A DNA stretch of 64,000 bases from Uranotaenia lowii (Eukaryota > Arthropoda > Insecta > Diptera > Culicidae), in assembly GCF_029784155.1 (NCBI RefSeq), contig NC_073693.1, positions 289,636,875-289,700,874 of the forward strand, in the 5' to 3' direction. Position numbers and translations under genes: made by a program. The notes beneath the pieces are model-generated. The model was not told the DNA's origin and did no database searches. It saw only the letters and a program-made list of their open reading frames with translations. Shown here piece after piece: positions 1-12,599 of this stretch (the stretch's first letter is position 1; each line of letters opens with the position of its first letter).

Positions 1-1830
1 AAATGAACGGAAATAGGACGAAATATTTGCAGATAATCTGTATTGAAAAGTCTCAACTATTGACAGCTTTAAGAATTTACTTATTGATAATTGTTGCCTA
101 AAAATATATCATTATCTTCGAAATTCACCCAAAGCAAATACATATTTAAGCAAAAAAAACAACCTATCATGTTGATTCATTGATGACGAATATTAAAAAA
201 ATCTAAACGATAATTGACTCCGTTAGAACCTTTGTAAGATATAGTTTAAAAATATTTAAATAAACTGAAAACAATAAAGGTATTTTTGAAGACAAGTCAG
301 GCCATTTTATGAAACGAAATTTAAGGATGCAAGAATTGTAACGTCCACATTTGGCTACTATTGAGTCATGTGCAGAAACCGATAATCTGGAGGAAATATT
401 TATTTGCCTAGAATTAAATTTTAAATGAGAAGCACTCCTCAATCAACAAACAGCTGCGTTATCATAATTCAGCTTTTTTTTAGAAGAGGCCATATGCTAT
501 ATTAAGAGGCTTGTATCAGCATCTTCCAGTGTTGCGTTGAAAAGATGAAAATTATTTTCAATGAACGAACTATCCTTTATAAAAAAAAATAAACTGGAGT
601 TATAGTTTACGAAGTTTAAAAGTTTAAAATACATGTACATATTTATATTATGAAATCATTTTTTCAACCATTTTTGCTATCCTAAGAAACTACTTCAGAG
701 AATTAAAAAAAAAATTCTTGTTAATCTATTCTTCGATCAATTGTTCGATAGAAAATAAAAAATTTCATTAATTTCTTACACATCATCTCTTAAAATATTA
801 TTGTTTTTAGTTCTCAAAGCTTCAATTGAGGAGTAAATCAAATTCATGGATATCGGGTTATTTTTAATGTTACTTTCATGATTTTCCCATTTCATTATTA
901 TGTACCTAACATAAATATAAAAATAGCCTTAGAAAAACCACACGATCTATTCCGGAAACACTTATTCGACATTGCGCAAATTGCTTGCTAAAAAATTTCG
1001 CTCACATCGAAGGATCCAATAAGGTTAAAAATTGAAAAAAAAAATCTCCTCATTACTCGAAACAAAACCTACGCAGCCTCAGAAACACTACCGAAAACCA
1101 TCGCTCTCCGCTGTTGCTAGCCCAAAATCATTTGAAGGAAAAAAAAAAAAAAGAAAACCACTTGTACCTCAACCAACCTCCATAATAACAGAATACAACC
1201 TCAAAGGAAAGAAACACAATGAATTTGACCAAGAAAAACAGTTACACTTTCGACGAAATTCTAAAATTATCTCAAATAACCCTACCGTATAATTTTAAAA
1301 CTAGGATTTTTTTTTCATTTGGTATACTATAGGATACTTAGCTTTTGTTTTTGGTTTGAAATCAGATGTTCAACCTTCTGCCCAGAGCACCGTTGTTTGT
1401 CCCATCTATTTTTGCATGAACATCATCGATTCTCTTTTGTTTTGATCCGTATTCCTCGGAGTTCCCTCGCGGTTCGAAAGCGTTACGTTCCACTTCTCGT
1501 TCATTTCATAACGCTACACCGAAGGGTACCCGTTTTTAACAAGGCTCACAAGTGTAGCAAAAAGGTATAGAAAAAAAAAAACTGGGAGCACTACATATTT
1601 TAGATAACGGAACACAAGAAAAGCGGAACAGTAAAAACTTTCTCGCACTCATTAAAAACCAAAAATTTCGTCATTTTTACAACTTTTTTAACAAATTATT
1701 ATTCACTTTCACTACAGACTTTCCTTAACTCAAACAAAATAGACTTTTTTTCACTTTTCAACTTCGTTTTACTGGGTAAATCATCAAATTTTACACAACA
1801 CATGTTTAAGAACACTACTCGCAAACCTAG
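1..1830. other. AT-rich DNA, no gene supported
   Basis: I see no recognisable domain, RNA gene or terminal repeat here. An open stretch at about 1032-1289 on the + strand encodes a Lys/Pro-rich, low-complexity peptide without an ATG. A second open stretch at 1319-1567 also lacks an ATG. They lie just upstream of a retrotransposon tail, so they could be decayed sequence of that element, but no zinc knuckle or other ORF1 signature is visible. The bases before 1839 (gccaccATG) resemble a favourable animal start context, which may be chance. Confidence 0.4.
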
Positions 1831-1838
1831 TTGCCACC

Positions 1839-2877
1839 ATGACAACATCCACCATTCGCACTCTCGAAAAACCACATGCTACAATCACTCCGGCCTCACA
1901 AAGATCACTTCAAGCATTCCAATCACTAACTGGAAAAGATATTCCCAATGTTTGTAAATCCAGATCAGTTTGCACTCGACCATGGAATTCCAAAACTCCC
2001 GATGTAGATTGGTCGATCAAAAAAGTTTTAAAGTAGGAGAAAGTAACCAAAAGGCAGTCCAATTGTTCAAAAACCACCTTCAACAACGCTATTCAAATCA
2101 TCTCCAGATTTACACCGATGGTTCAGTTGCTAACAAACGGGTTGGATTTGGCATATCAAGTGGTAATCGAGAAATCTGCTATCAACTACCAGAAGAGTGT
2201 ACTATTTTTTCGGCGGAAGCTATGGCGATATTATTCGCACTTAAAACGATTGCCCACAAATCAAGATATTCGGTAGTCATTTTTCTGATTCAGCTAGCGT
2301 TTTGGAGGCAGTGGAGTCTGGAAAATCTCTTCATCCATGGGTGCAAGAGATTGAAGAAAATCTCCACAAACTTAAAGGAACCTTGTGTTGGATCCCGGGT
2401 CATGTAGGTATCGATGGAAATAGCAAAGCTGACGAATTAGCTGAAAAAGGTAGAAGCGGTCCGAAAATGTCAACTGAGACTCCAGCACCCGACATCATCA
2501 CATGGATAAGATCGGAGATAAGGCTTAAATGGGAAGATGATTGGCTAGGTAACCGGCAACTTTTCTTGAGAAGAATCAAATCTACCACTTTACGCTGGAA
2601 AGATAGAAACAACCCCCTAGAACAACGTGCTCTGACTAGACTCCGAATTGGACACACCATGCTCACACATTCTGAGTTCTTCACGAAAGGGATAACCACG
2701 TGCAACACCTGCAATCAACCACTTACAGTTGCGCATATTATTGGAGAATGCAGATTATATGGGACAGAACGACAGAACTGTGGAATTGGTCATGACGTAT
2801 CGAGGGCGTTGGACGTGCTCAACGAGGACAACCTACTACAATTTTTAAGAAGTACCAAAATCATCCAAAAACTCTAG
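1839..2877 (+). pseudogene. RNase H region and C-terminus of an I/LOA-like non-LTR retrotransposon, frameshifted
   Basis: This is the 3' part of a retrotransposon ORF2, read across three frames. The RNase H landmarks appear in order: YTDGS near 2110, an acidic AEAMAI near 2215, FSDSASVLEA near 2285, and WIPGHVGIDGN followed by KADELAEK near 2390-2450. Together they supply the expected D-E-D-D/H active-site set. Downstream is a Cys/His tail (CNTCNQPLTVAHIIGEC, near 2703-2750) typical of RNase H-bearing non-LTR elements. The frame breaks twice, near 2030 and in a T-run near 2283, so no enzyme can be made. No reverse transcriptase motif is visible upstream, so the copy is 5' truncated or rearranged. 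The clade (I, LOA or a relative) is inferred from domain order; the RNase H identity is solid. Confidence 0.85.
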
Positions 2878-2970
2878 ACATAAGTTAAAAATGTAAACTT
2901 TTCTAAAGAGGACGAATGACCAAGTTGGTTAAAATCCTCTATAAATAAAAAATATAGAATAGAATAGAAC
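2878..2970 (+). other. 3' UTR hairpin and tail of the retrotransposon
   Basis: After the TAG stop the sequence carries a 6-bp stem (AGAGGA at 2907-2912 with TCCTCT at 2935-2940). Its loop contains GACGAATGACCAAGTTGG. It ends in an A-rich tail with a short TAGAA tandem at about 2954-2969. The same arrangement follows the related minus-strand copy at 43.5 kb. Such 3' structures are commonly the reverse transcriptase recognition site in non-LTR elements; that role is inferred here. Confidence 0.65.
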
Positions 2971-4496
2971 TAAACACTTTTAACGTGTCACAAAAATAAT
3001 TCTCAGACTTTTAAAATTTAAAATAAAAAAAAAACAGTTTCGGGTTGTTTAAGTTGTAAATCAGATATTAAGACCTCGAATTTTGTTTCACTTTGTGCCT
3101 GAGTAAGTTGAAGTTAAAAGCAGTATATTCCGTATATAGCAATATTTTTTGAAACATATTCAAGTTCATGGCCACCTAAAATGTAAAAAAATGGTGAAAA
3201 ACCCGTAGAAAATTCTAAAAAGTGGATTGAAATGTTGACGTGATATGTCACATTTTGGCATCTTTAGATTGTTATGTGAAACACAGAAATTTTGCCGACT
3301 ATTATTTTGTTCATTTTTCTGATTTTTCTGAGACTATTCTAGCACCTAAATTCGAAATTGCACTAGATTTTGAGTATGTTAACGCAAGGTTTAAGGCCAA
3401 TCATATTGGCCGTGCGATGCTCGATAAAAATAACTATAAACACAGTGAAAATTAGTCGAGAAACAAGATAATTTAACCCGTAATTAAATTTTCGAATTTA
3501 TATCAAAATCATTTTTAACAGTTGGAAATGATACATCAAGAAAAAAAAATTAAATGAAATACGATTTTTAATTTTTCCATACAATAGTATTGTTGCAAAT
3601 TTGTTACGTTATGAAACGAAAAAAATCAACAAAACTAAGAAAAGTTATGATAATGAAAAAATACAAGCGTTTTGAAAATAAACATAGTCATGTAGTAAAT
3701 TTGCGAAAAAATAATTATAATAGACGTAATCATCATATAAAGTCCAAGATATGTCATTTGACAATTTTTAAAGTCAGCGACATCCAAATTTTTTATGTTG
3801 GAAAGAAAACTCCAATATTCAAAGAACGTTATGATGTAATTAAATATCTTCTAGGACTTTTTATACACCTTCCATGAAACAAACAAGAACGACAACTGAA
3901 ACACAAAAATAAAAAATAGGATTTTTTATTATTTCCTCCAAACAATTTAAAAAGGTATCTATATTTTAAAAATTTCATAAATGTCTGTACCGAAGTGATA
4001 AATTATAATCTATTTAACAGTTTTAAGATGAAAAACATCCTCAATATCATGAACTAATAAAGTTTCGCTTTATTGAGAACCCAAAATTTGAGGATATTTT
4101 TTTTTTTTATTTACTCTACTTATTTTTCGAAAGCAAAAATATAGCTTGCGTTGCCGATCGCCGTGGTAAATTATATGCCGTTGGATAGATGAAAGCCTCA
4201 TCAAAAACATATCTTAAAATCAGCAACTAGTTTTTGCTATATTTTGAATACGATGTCTTGAGTGGAACGCTGTTTGGTTCAAAAATGAAAATTTTAAAGT
4301 ATTTATACAGAGTAAACCAAGCATTGTTTGCTTCGATATGTAGCTTCACCGTAAAACATCAGTTTTAGTATTAATACAACTAACCTAGAACAATTTCGGA
4401 GCCCATACTTAATTTTAACAAAAATATTCATAAATAATTGAAAATATTAAATTTTCCAGCAATTTTCCGCCTATCATCATTAACAAAAAAAGCTTT
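2971..4496. other. AT-rich DNA, nothing recognised
   Basis: There are only short spurious ORFs rich in Lys, Asn, Ile and Phe. No terminal repeats, RNA genes or known domains are visible. Confidence 0.5.
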
Positions 4497-5890
4497 TTAA
4501 TAATTTTGATTTAAATTTGAACCATTATGCATCGGGCCACTTTTAATATGAAATTTTTTTCGGCGGGTCGCATTAAAACAAAATTTAGGTAATAATAGTT
4601 TGGAAGGCTTTACGTAATTTTTTATAATGACAAATTTTTGACAAAAACAAAACTGAAAAAGAATAAATAAAACCAATTCATGTACTTGCATGAACTATTT
4701 TTTTAAATGGTAATTATACCAGTCGGAATTGAATAGGTTCATCACTAAATGTTGATCATTTTTCAAAAAATGAAATGTTTTAATTGATTTGAAATGTTGA
4801 ACGATATTCTTTTTTTTACAAAAAGTAAATATAATTTGCTTACCTTTCATTTATTAAAAACGAAAAGGTCTTTCTATGGTTCCTTAAAACATTTGAACCG
4901 TTTTCTGAGAAAAATCGTTTTTTATCACTTCCATTTAAAAGTGTCATGGAGCTGAACCTTATCGATTTTTTTCTGCGCCCATTTTCGAAAAGTTTTTTCA
5001 CAATTTATTTAATTTTTGTCGCGAAACCTCAATTTTTTTCTATAAACGGTGATTTTTTTAAATTGAAATTCCGTATGAAATCATTGAATTGAGATGTTGA
5101 GAAAGGTTTCAAAAGCATGAAAAATTCCTAACCAGATTTGTTAATGTTACAGTTAACATTTTTGATTTAAGATTTTTTTTACAGATTCCATAAACTTTAT
5201 TAATCTAAATTAGGTTTATGTTTTCGACCGGAAGATGTTTTTAAATTTTAATTTTTGGCTTTTTGCGGTCTTAAATCTCAATCAGACAACATTTTATTTG
5301 AAATACCCGACGTTTCGATCATTTTTTTTTTTGTAGTCTTTCTCAAGGGAACTGAAAGTTTATTTTTGTATAATCAATTTGGAGCATTGTTAGTGGATGT
5401 CGGATTCTTCTATGGTATTTTACCGATCACAGTATCACAACTCACATGCATTACCACCAAAATTCGTTAATCAACTGACGAAAATTCTCTTTTCTATCCT
5501 TTTCTTACTTTCAACAGTTCTCAAAAGGCCTTTTACACACACTCAGACAATAACAGTCAATTGGATGTATATACCATCATTTCAAACTATTCAATTTTAC
5601 TAAATATTCTTCATCTGTATACTACATCAGCCAATTAGGAAATAAACTATTTTAGTGTTTGAACACGAAACCATGATGTAATTCACATATTACAGCTGTT
5701 TTCTTTGGTTAAATAAGCGTTTATGCCATTATCTCCCCTATCATTTTTTTTGGTTTAGTAGGAACTGTTATTTTATGAAAATTAACAATTCATCGTAAAA
5801 AACAATCGTGAAATAAATTTAATTTGAGATGAGCTTCGCGGGCCGCACAAACATGTCTCGAGGGCCGCCTTTTTCCTATCCTTGCTCTTG
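4497..5890 (-). mobile_element. Degraded copy of the hAT-like family found at 26.2-29.3 kb
   Basis: On the minus strand the segment at about 4620-4691 translates to FCFCQKFVIIKN, matching FCQKCVVIKN of the 26.2-kb element. It is followed by a relative of that element's 3' subterminal region (ggcgggtcgc at 4562-4571). At the other end, gcttcgcgggccgcacaaa (about 5833-5851) matches the reverse complement of the 5' subterminal sequence at 26.25 kb, and the copy ends near ttgctcttg at 5884-5892. The terminal CAGGG bases and the target duplication are eroded. At about 1.4 kb it is roughly half the length of the 26.2-kb copy, so it has an internal deletion. There is no transposase ORF. Confidence 0.6.
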
Positions 5891-6348
5891 ATAAACTTTT
5901 TACATTTTAAAATTTGAATTGATGTAGCCTAGAATAACAGCTCATCTGCAAGTCCACCAGAAAAATGAGAAAAGATAGTTTCATCACAACCGTTAAACGC
6001 ATCGTAGGTACATTTATTCAGATTTGGCCGCAGTCAACCAGCCAAGTGGTTGTTCGGGAAAAGATTTCCCCGAAGAAACTCCACGACATTACAGAGAACG
6101 AAAAAAAAAATTAACGCTCAAAACACCAGATTTAAACATATGAGCTCGGTGAAAGCACATTTTCCCAGCAAATCAAATTACGATGACACGTCCACCAGCA
6201 GCGGTTTGTGTAGCATGTGTTGCTTCCACACGTTCCTGAATGGATGTATTTGTGTTTGTATGTGTGCTTTCTCTGCCAGTAAATGCGGAAGTGTGCCCTG
6301 ATGAAAATAAACGAGATGAACAATGCTGCTATCATTGAGCGTAACACG
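5891..6348. other. Less AT-rich island, left of a TIR element
   Basis: Base composition is more balanced from about 6010 to 6348 than in the flanks. The longest open stretches are short and match nothing I know. The same character resumes at 7306, right of the TIR element, as if one island had been split by the insertion. It could be host regulatory or exonic sequence; no splice-bounded exon is evident. Confidence 0.35.
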
Positions 6349-7305
6349 TACCGTCAAACGGGGCATCATGCAACAGCGGGGTTCGATGCAACATTTATAT
6401 AACACTACATTGAATCAATTTTTAATTTAATGTATTGTAATAAAGTTATCTTTTAATGATAACAAAATGATGATGACATAATTTCTCGCATCTTAAGCTA
6501 GTTGTCTTAAGTTTTTTATTTTTATGTAAAATTTGAAAAATCGAGCAATAAATGTACAAATTTTAACATTTTTTGATGCCGAAAAAAACTTTACCAGTAT
6601 GACGGATCGGCTTGATAAAATTACCTACAAACTTCTTACAGGTTTCCTCATGTTATACCAACATTGTTGGTGTAAATATATTTTTCGAATAATCACCCAT
6701 TTTTTTTAAATGAATATTTTTAAAATTCAGTTAGGTGTCTGGGGTTAAATGCAACAAAATGCAAATCAAAGAAATACCTTGTAAATCTCGTTTCCAATGT
6801 GCTGGAATATGAATGATTTGCATCACGCGTTTGTAACTATTTAAATTTCATTCATCCAAACATTTATTTTCATGATTTCAGCTTGTAGAATTTTTTCGTA
6901 GTATTATTTAACCCCTAAATGTATGCAGCATCCTTATTTTCAGAAAAAATGTGAAAATTTGCTTTTACAGACCCAAAAACTAATGCAATTGGTGTTGTCA
7001 TGCGTAATGGTCTTTAAGGCATCGCAAATATATTAAAAACTATGAATTTTCGTACGTGTTCATAAGATTTTTCATTAAAAACAAAGTTTGTTGCAAGTTA
7101 CCCCATTTTCTAAGGAGTCTGAAAATCGCATGTTTTTAGAAAATTAAAAATAACTGAGGAAACCAATTTTTTTTTAACTACGCCAATTTGATGCCCCAGC
7201 ATCCTTAAAACTTTTGATGTATAAAGGATACGATTAACTGTGAACATAAGTTTTTTAGAAGCCATTGAAGTTGAAAATTGTTGCATGTTGCCCCAGTTGA
7301 CGGTA
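6349..7305. mobile_element. TIR element, probable Tc1/mariner-type non-autonomous (MITE-like), 957 bp
   Basis: Terminal inverted repeats begin TACCGTCAA at both ends and agree at 24 of 27 positions, ending in ATGCAACA. The outermost TA on each side fits a TA target duplication, which is the Tc1/mariner rule. Variants of the terminal motif recur inside (gcggggttcgatgcaac near 6376, gttgcaagttacccca near 7089), suggesting repeated subterminal motifs. No transposase is encoded. The superfamily call is inferred from the TA and TIR only. Confidence 0.7.
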
Positions 7306-8780
7306 CCAACATGGCACTGTTCCGCTGTTGTTAAAGATGCAAATCGAAAGATGAGTGCCGGAGCTTATGTGGGTTGGGTTGTAAATCACAGTGTCTCCGG
7401 TTTTCGCTCGGATCGGATCACTGGAACGTTGTCGGGAATTCTAACCTAGTTCTTTCCTAACACCAAAACCGGGGAACCCTTCGAGGACCAAAGAAGGAAC
7501 TGAAATAGTCTAGAAGATTCAGGTCAGAAACAACTAGAATGCATGGATGAATCGAAAATCAATATTCAAGAACACATGGGAAATAGTATTCCAACTACAC
7601 TTCGAAATATTTGAGCAAAAATACTTTATTGAAGGGTTAAGAGTGCATCGAAAGTGACACCACATGCAGTTCAACTTGATACATTATGATGGAAATAAAG
7701 ATGCTACTCAGCGGAAATCTTTACTTGGGGAAACTTTTGACACCCAAAGCAGCAGCCATCCGGCAAATGTTTTTGAGTATGAGGAGAACGGTTACTAACT
7801 TGTATCATCTTCGTCGTTGGGGAAACTTGGCCAAAGGCAATTTTAGTTTGTTACTTGCAAGAAAGATACTGCGGAATTCGGGAGACAAACGACTTATTTC
7901 ATGGTGCAACTGCAGCAGTTGTGCATATCGGGACTAGCTAGCTTCTCCATTCGCTTGACAATCGTGAGATACTTGTAGTGGCAAAAACTTTGAGACACAG
8001 ACTTCTGATGCCTGTCAGTCAGACTGGAAAAAGTTGGGTGATGAATGAATTTAGGTTTCTGTGGAGCAGTGCTTTTGACCTCATTTTTATATTTATTTTA
8101 CTAGGAACAATAAATTAATGTTAGATTGGAATTCTATTTATAAAACCTTATTAAGCCTAATTATCCTATCAGTTGATATCTTCAACGGCAGGATCAAGCT
8201 ACTTTCGAAAAAGTCTCTTTTCCATATATTTTCCGAACAAATAACTGAGATATTTCAACATGTAAGAAAAGTGATTATTGTGCATATTTTTCGGATTGTT
8301 TTCCGTTGTTTCCCAACTTCGCCTTTAGACGAAATTTATGTTTCATCTCTCCTACTTAACTTGGAATTATTTTTTTTCTAAGAAAATCAATTCAAAATGC
8401 TGGTAACGCTTAGTCCTAATGCCAATTATTTTTTAGACAAGGATTTTTGGAGGCCATCAAATTGATGATTTTTCAAAAATTAGGTGCATTACCAGCTTCT
8501 CTGAGCTGCAGCTTTTTACAACAACTAGTCAACAGTTTTCTTTTGTATGTATTGTTAGATTAACATATGTTGAAAACTTTTTGTGCAAAAAGTTAGTAAA
8601 ATTATGAATGGCATTGGTTTTATGTCAATTTTAGTGGACTCTGTCTAACGGCTGGGATAGGGCATTAAAGGGTTAATACAGAATCATCAAATGAAGTGTG
8701 ACTAGCCAATAAATTGACAGCATATCAGAAAAAACAAACCCTACCATCAGAACTGACCAAACCATATAAAATGACAGTTT
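7306..8780. other. Island remainder then AT-rich DNA, no gene supported
   Basis: From 7306 to about 7560 the sequence is less AT-rich. It includes an open stretch (7240-7446, no ATG, partly inside the TIR element) that I cannot identify. An ATG ORF at 7686-7934 encodes 83 residues without recognisable motifs. From about 8050 the sequence is AT-rich and featureless. Confidence 0.35.
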
Positions 8781-10037
8781 AATTGGTACTGCTCTTAGGT
8801 TCTCAAAGCACCAAAAAGTATCAATTTAAAAAAAATTGTTGCAAAATAACTTGGAAAGCAAAAAAAAGACAAACTTTGAGTTTTAAACAAAAAAAAAACA
8901 AAAGTTACAAAGTAAAAAACAAGTATGAAAAAGTGGACAGTCATGAGAAATATAACGAAAACTTAAAAAAATTAAAAATGTCCAAAACTAACAACATCTA
9001 CAATACCTAAACTGATCAACATTACGAATATGATTAATGACAAAAATGACAATCGTTCAACAATGACAAAAATCACAAAAAGATAAAACTAATCCAAAAT
9101 TGACAACAACGACAAAATTGATTCAATTGAATAATTGAATAACATGACCTAAGTGAAAATACTGACTAAAGGCACGAAAGCGAAGAAGTTACAAATATCA
9201 GAGAATCAAAACAATGATGATAAAAATTAAAAAAAAAATATTTAAAAAGACGAACGACAAAATGACGAATCATGACAAAAATTCAAAACTGGCAAAAATG
9301 CCAAAATGACTAAAATGCCAAGAAGGACCATAATGACAAAAAAAACAAAAAAAAAACAAAAAAGTTAAACAAACAGAAATTAAAAAAAAAAATAAACAAA
9401 ATTACAAAAAATATAAACATAACAAAAATGTAAAATGTGACAAAACTGACAAAAATGCCAACAAAAATAAATTAATAAAATAAATAATTAAAAGAGAAAA
9501 CAATAGATACAAAAGAAATATTAAAAAGTTCTGAAAAATAACAAAAAGAACATAAATAAACAAAAATGACTTAAAAAATAATTAAAAATATAAAAAAAAA
9601 ATGACTTCAATGAATAAAATGACAGAAATGACAACATTGACAATAACAACGAAATTGAAATAAAAACAAAAGACAAAAATAACTACATGTTATAAAAAAC
9701 AATGAATATTTAAAACAAGACAAACTGGAAAAAAATGACAAAGAAAACAAAACTGAAAAAAAAAATCCAAATAAAAAAAAATTAGATATGAGAAAAATGA
9801 CAAAAAAAAACAAAATCGACAAGAATGACAAGAATAAAAAAAAAATGACAAAAATGACAAAACAGACAAAATTGACAAAATTGAAAAAAAAACTGAAAAA
9901 ATTGACAACATAAACAAATTGACGAAATTCTTAGAAATTGAAAAAACTGACAAAAATTACAAAAATGACAAAAATTACCAAAATGACAAAAATAACAAAA
10001 ATTACAAAAAAAAAACAAAAATTACAAAACTGACAAA
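8781..10037. repeat. Decayed fringe of the 9-bp minisatellite
   Basis: This is an extremely A-rich strand with scattered gacaaaaatgac words. They become denser and more regular toward 10 kb, with runs of A, point changes and indels between them. It grades into the perfect array that follows, as expected for the old, no longer homogenised edge of a tandem array. ORFs on either strand here are by-products of low complexity. Confidence 0.75.
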
Positions 10038-10830
10038 AATAACAAAAATTTAAAAAAAATGACAAAAAATGACAAAAATGACAAAAATGACAAAAATGAC
10101 AAAAATGACAAAAATGACAAAAATGACAAAAATGACAAAAATGACAAAAATGACAAAAATGACAAAAATGACAAAACGACAAAAATGACAAAAATTACAA
10201 AAATTACAAAAATTACAAAAATTACAAAAATAACAAACATGACAAAATGACAAAAATGACAAAAATGACAAAAATGACAAAAATGACAAAAATGACAAAA
10301 ATGACAAAAATGACAAAAATGACAAAAATGACAAAAATGACAAAAATGACAAAAATGACAAAAATGACAAAAATGACAAAAATGACAAAAATGACAAAAA
10401 TGACAAAAATGACAAAAATGACAAAAATGACAAAAATGACAAAAATGACAAAAATGACAAAAATGACAAAAATGACAAAATGACAAAAATGACAAAAATG
10501 ACAAAAATGACAAAAATGACAAAAATGACAAAAATGACAAAAATGACAAAAATGACAAAAATGACAAAAATGACAAAAATGACAAAAATGACAAAAATGA
10601 CAAAAATGACAAAAATGACAAAAATGACAAAAATGACAAAAATGACAAAAATGACAAAAATGACAAAAATGACAAAAATGACAAAAATGACAAAATTGAC
10701 AAAAAATGACAAAAATGACAAAAATGACAAAAATGACAAAAATGACAAAAATGACAAAAAATGACAAAAATGACAAAAATGACTAAAAATGACAAAAAAG
10801 ACAAAAATGACAAAAATGCCCAAAATGCCA
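10038..10830. repeat. 9-bp minisatellite (ATGACAAAA)n, about 80 units
   Basis: There are near-perfect head-to-tail copies of ATGACAAAA, with a few indel or substituted units (for example near 10175, 10190-10240, 10480 and 10690). Because 9 is a multiple of 3, every frame without a stop stays open, giving MTK-type repeats on one strand and SLF/CHF/VIF-type repeats on the other. I do not regard these as genes. Confidence 0.95.
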
Positions 10831-12099
10831 AAAATTGACAAAATTGACAAAATTTAAAAAATTTACAAAATTTACAAAATTTACAAAATTGACAAATTTG
10901 ACAAATTTGACAAATTTGACAAATTTGACAAAATTGACAAAATTGACAAAATTGACAAAATTGACAAAATTGACAAAATTGACAAAATTGACAAAATTGA
11001 CAAAATTGACAAAATTGACAAAATTGACAAAATTGACAAAATTAACAAAATTGACAAAATTGACAAAATTGACAAAATTGACAAAATTGACAAAATTGAA
11101 AAAATTGACAAAATTGACAAAATTGGCAAAATTGACAAAATTGACAAAATTGACAAAATGACAAAATTGACAAAATTGACAAAATTGACAAAATTGACAA
11201 AATTGACAAAATTGACAAAATTGACAAAATTGACAAAATTGACAAAATTGACAAAATTGACAAAATTGACAAAATTGACAAAATTGACAAAATTGACAAA
11301 ATTGACAAAATTGACAAAATTGACAAAATTGACAAAATTGACAAAATTGACAAAAATTGACAAAATTGACAAAATTGACAAAATTGACAAAATTGACAAA
11401 TTGACAAAATTGACAAAATTGACAAAATTGACAAAATTGACAAAATTGACAAAATTGACAAAATTGACAAAATTGACAAAATTGACAAAATTTTGACAAA
11501 AATTGACAAAATTGACAAATTGACAAAATTGACAAAATTGACAAAATTGACAGAAATTGACAAAATGACAAAATTGACAAAATTGACAAAATTGACAAAA
11601 TTGACAAAATTGACAAAATTGACAAAATTGACAAAATTGACAAAATTGACAAAATTGACAAAATTGACAAAATTGACAAAATTGACAAAATTGACAAAAT
11701 TGACAAAATTGACAAAATTGACAAAATTGACAAAATTGACAAAATTGACAAATTGACAAAATTGACAAAATTGACAAAATTGACAAAATTGACAAAATTG
11801 ACAAAATTGACAAAATAGACAAAATTGACAAAATTGACAAAATTGACAAAATTGACAAATTGACAAAATTGACAAAATTGACAAAATTGACAAAATTGAC
11901 AAAATTAACAAAATGAATAAAATTAACAAAATTGACAAAATTGACTAAATTAACAAAATTGACAAAATTGACAAAATTGACAAAATTGACAAAATTGACA
12001 AAATTGACAAAATGAATAAAATTAACAAAATTGACAAAATTGACAAAATTGACAAAATTGACAAAATTGACAAAATTGACAAAATTGACAAAATTGACA
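10831..12099. repeat. 9-bp minisatellite (TTGACAAAA)n, about 135-140 units
   Basis: The array differs from its neighbour by one base per unit (TTGACAAAA against ATGACAAAA). The switch occurs through a mixed zone at about 10830-10930, with aaatttgac variants. It runs directly into the assembly gap, so its true length is unknown. Single-base slips reset the frame at several points (near 11160, 11350, 11400, 11490 and 11515). Confidence 0.95.
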
Positions 12100-12599
12100 N
12101 NNNNNNNNNNNNNNNNNNNNNNNNNNNNNNNNNNNNNNNNNNNNNNNNNNNNNNNNNNNNNNNNNNNNNNNNNNNNNNNNNNNNNNNNNNNNNNNNNNNN
12201 NNNNNNNNNNNNNNNNNNNNNNNNNNNNNNNNNNNNNNNNNNNNNNNNNNNNNNNNNNNNNNNNNNNNNNNNNNNNNNNNNNNNNNNNNNNNNNNNNNNN
12301 NNNNNNNNNNNNNNNNNNNNNNNNNNNNNNNNNNNNNNNNNNNNNNNNNNNNNNNNNNNNNNNNNNNNNNNNNNNNNNNNNNNNNNNNNNNNNNNNNNNN
12401 NNNNNNNNNNNNNNNNNNNNNNNNNNNNNNNNNNNNNNNNNNNNNNNNNNNNNNNNNNNNNNNNNNNNNNNNNNNNNNNNNNNNNNNNNNNNNNNNNNNN
12501 NNNNNNNNNNNNNNNNNNNNNNNNNNNNNNNNNNNNNNNNNNNNNNNNNNNNNNNNNNNNNNNNNNNNNNNNNNNNNNNNNNNNNNNNNNNNNNNNNNN
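12100..12599. other. Assembly gap of exactly 500 N
   Basis: This is a run of 500 undetermined bases between the 9-bp array and the 68-bp satellite. The round size suggests a placeholder, not a measured distance. The junction between the two repeat classes is therefore unseen. Confidence 0.98.

Noticed and set aside
3590..3877. Lys-rich 95-residue ORF
   Set aside because: Low-complexity AT-rich translation with no ATG-context or domain support.
10022..12099. Long ORFs on both strands (up to about 325 residues) across the 9-bp arrays
   Set aside because: They arise because the 9-bp unit keeps the frame open. The products are monotonous three-residue repeats that slip frame wherever the array slips, with no start context, domain or flanking gene structure.
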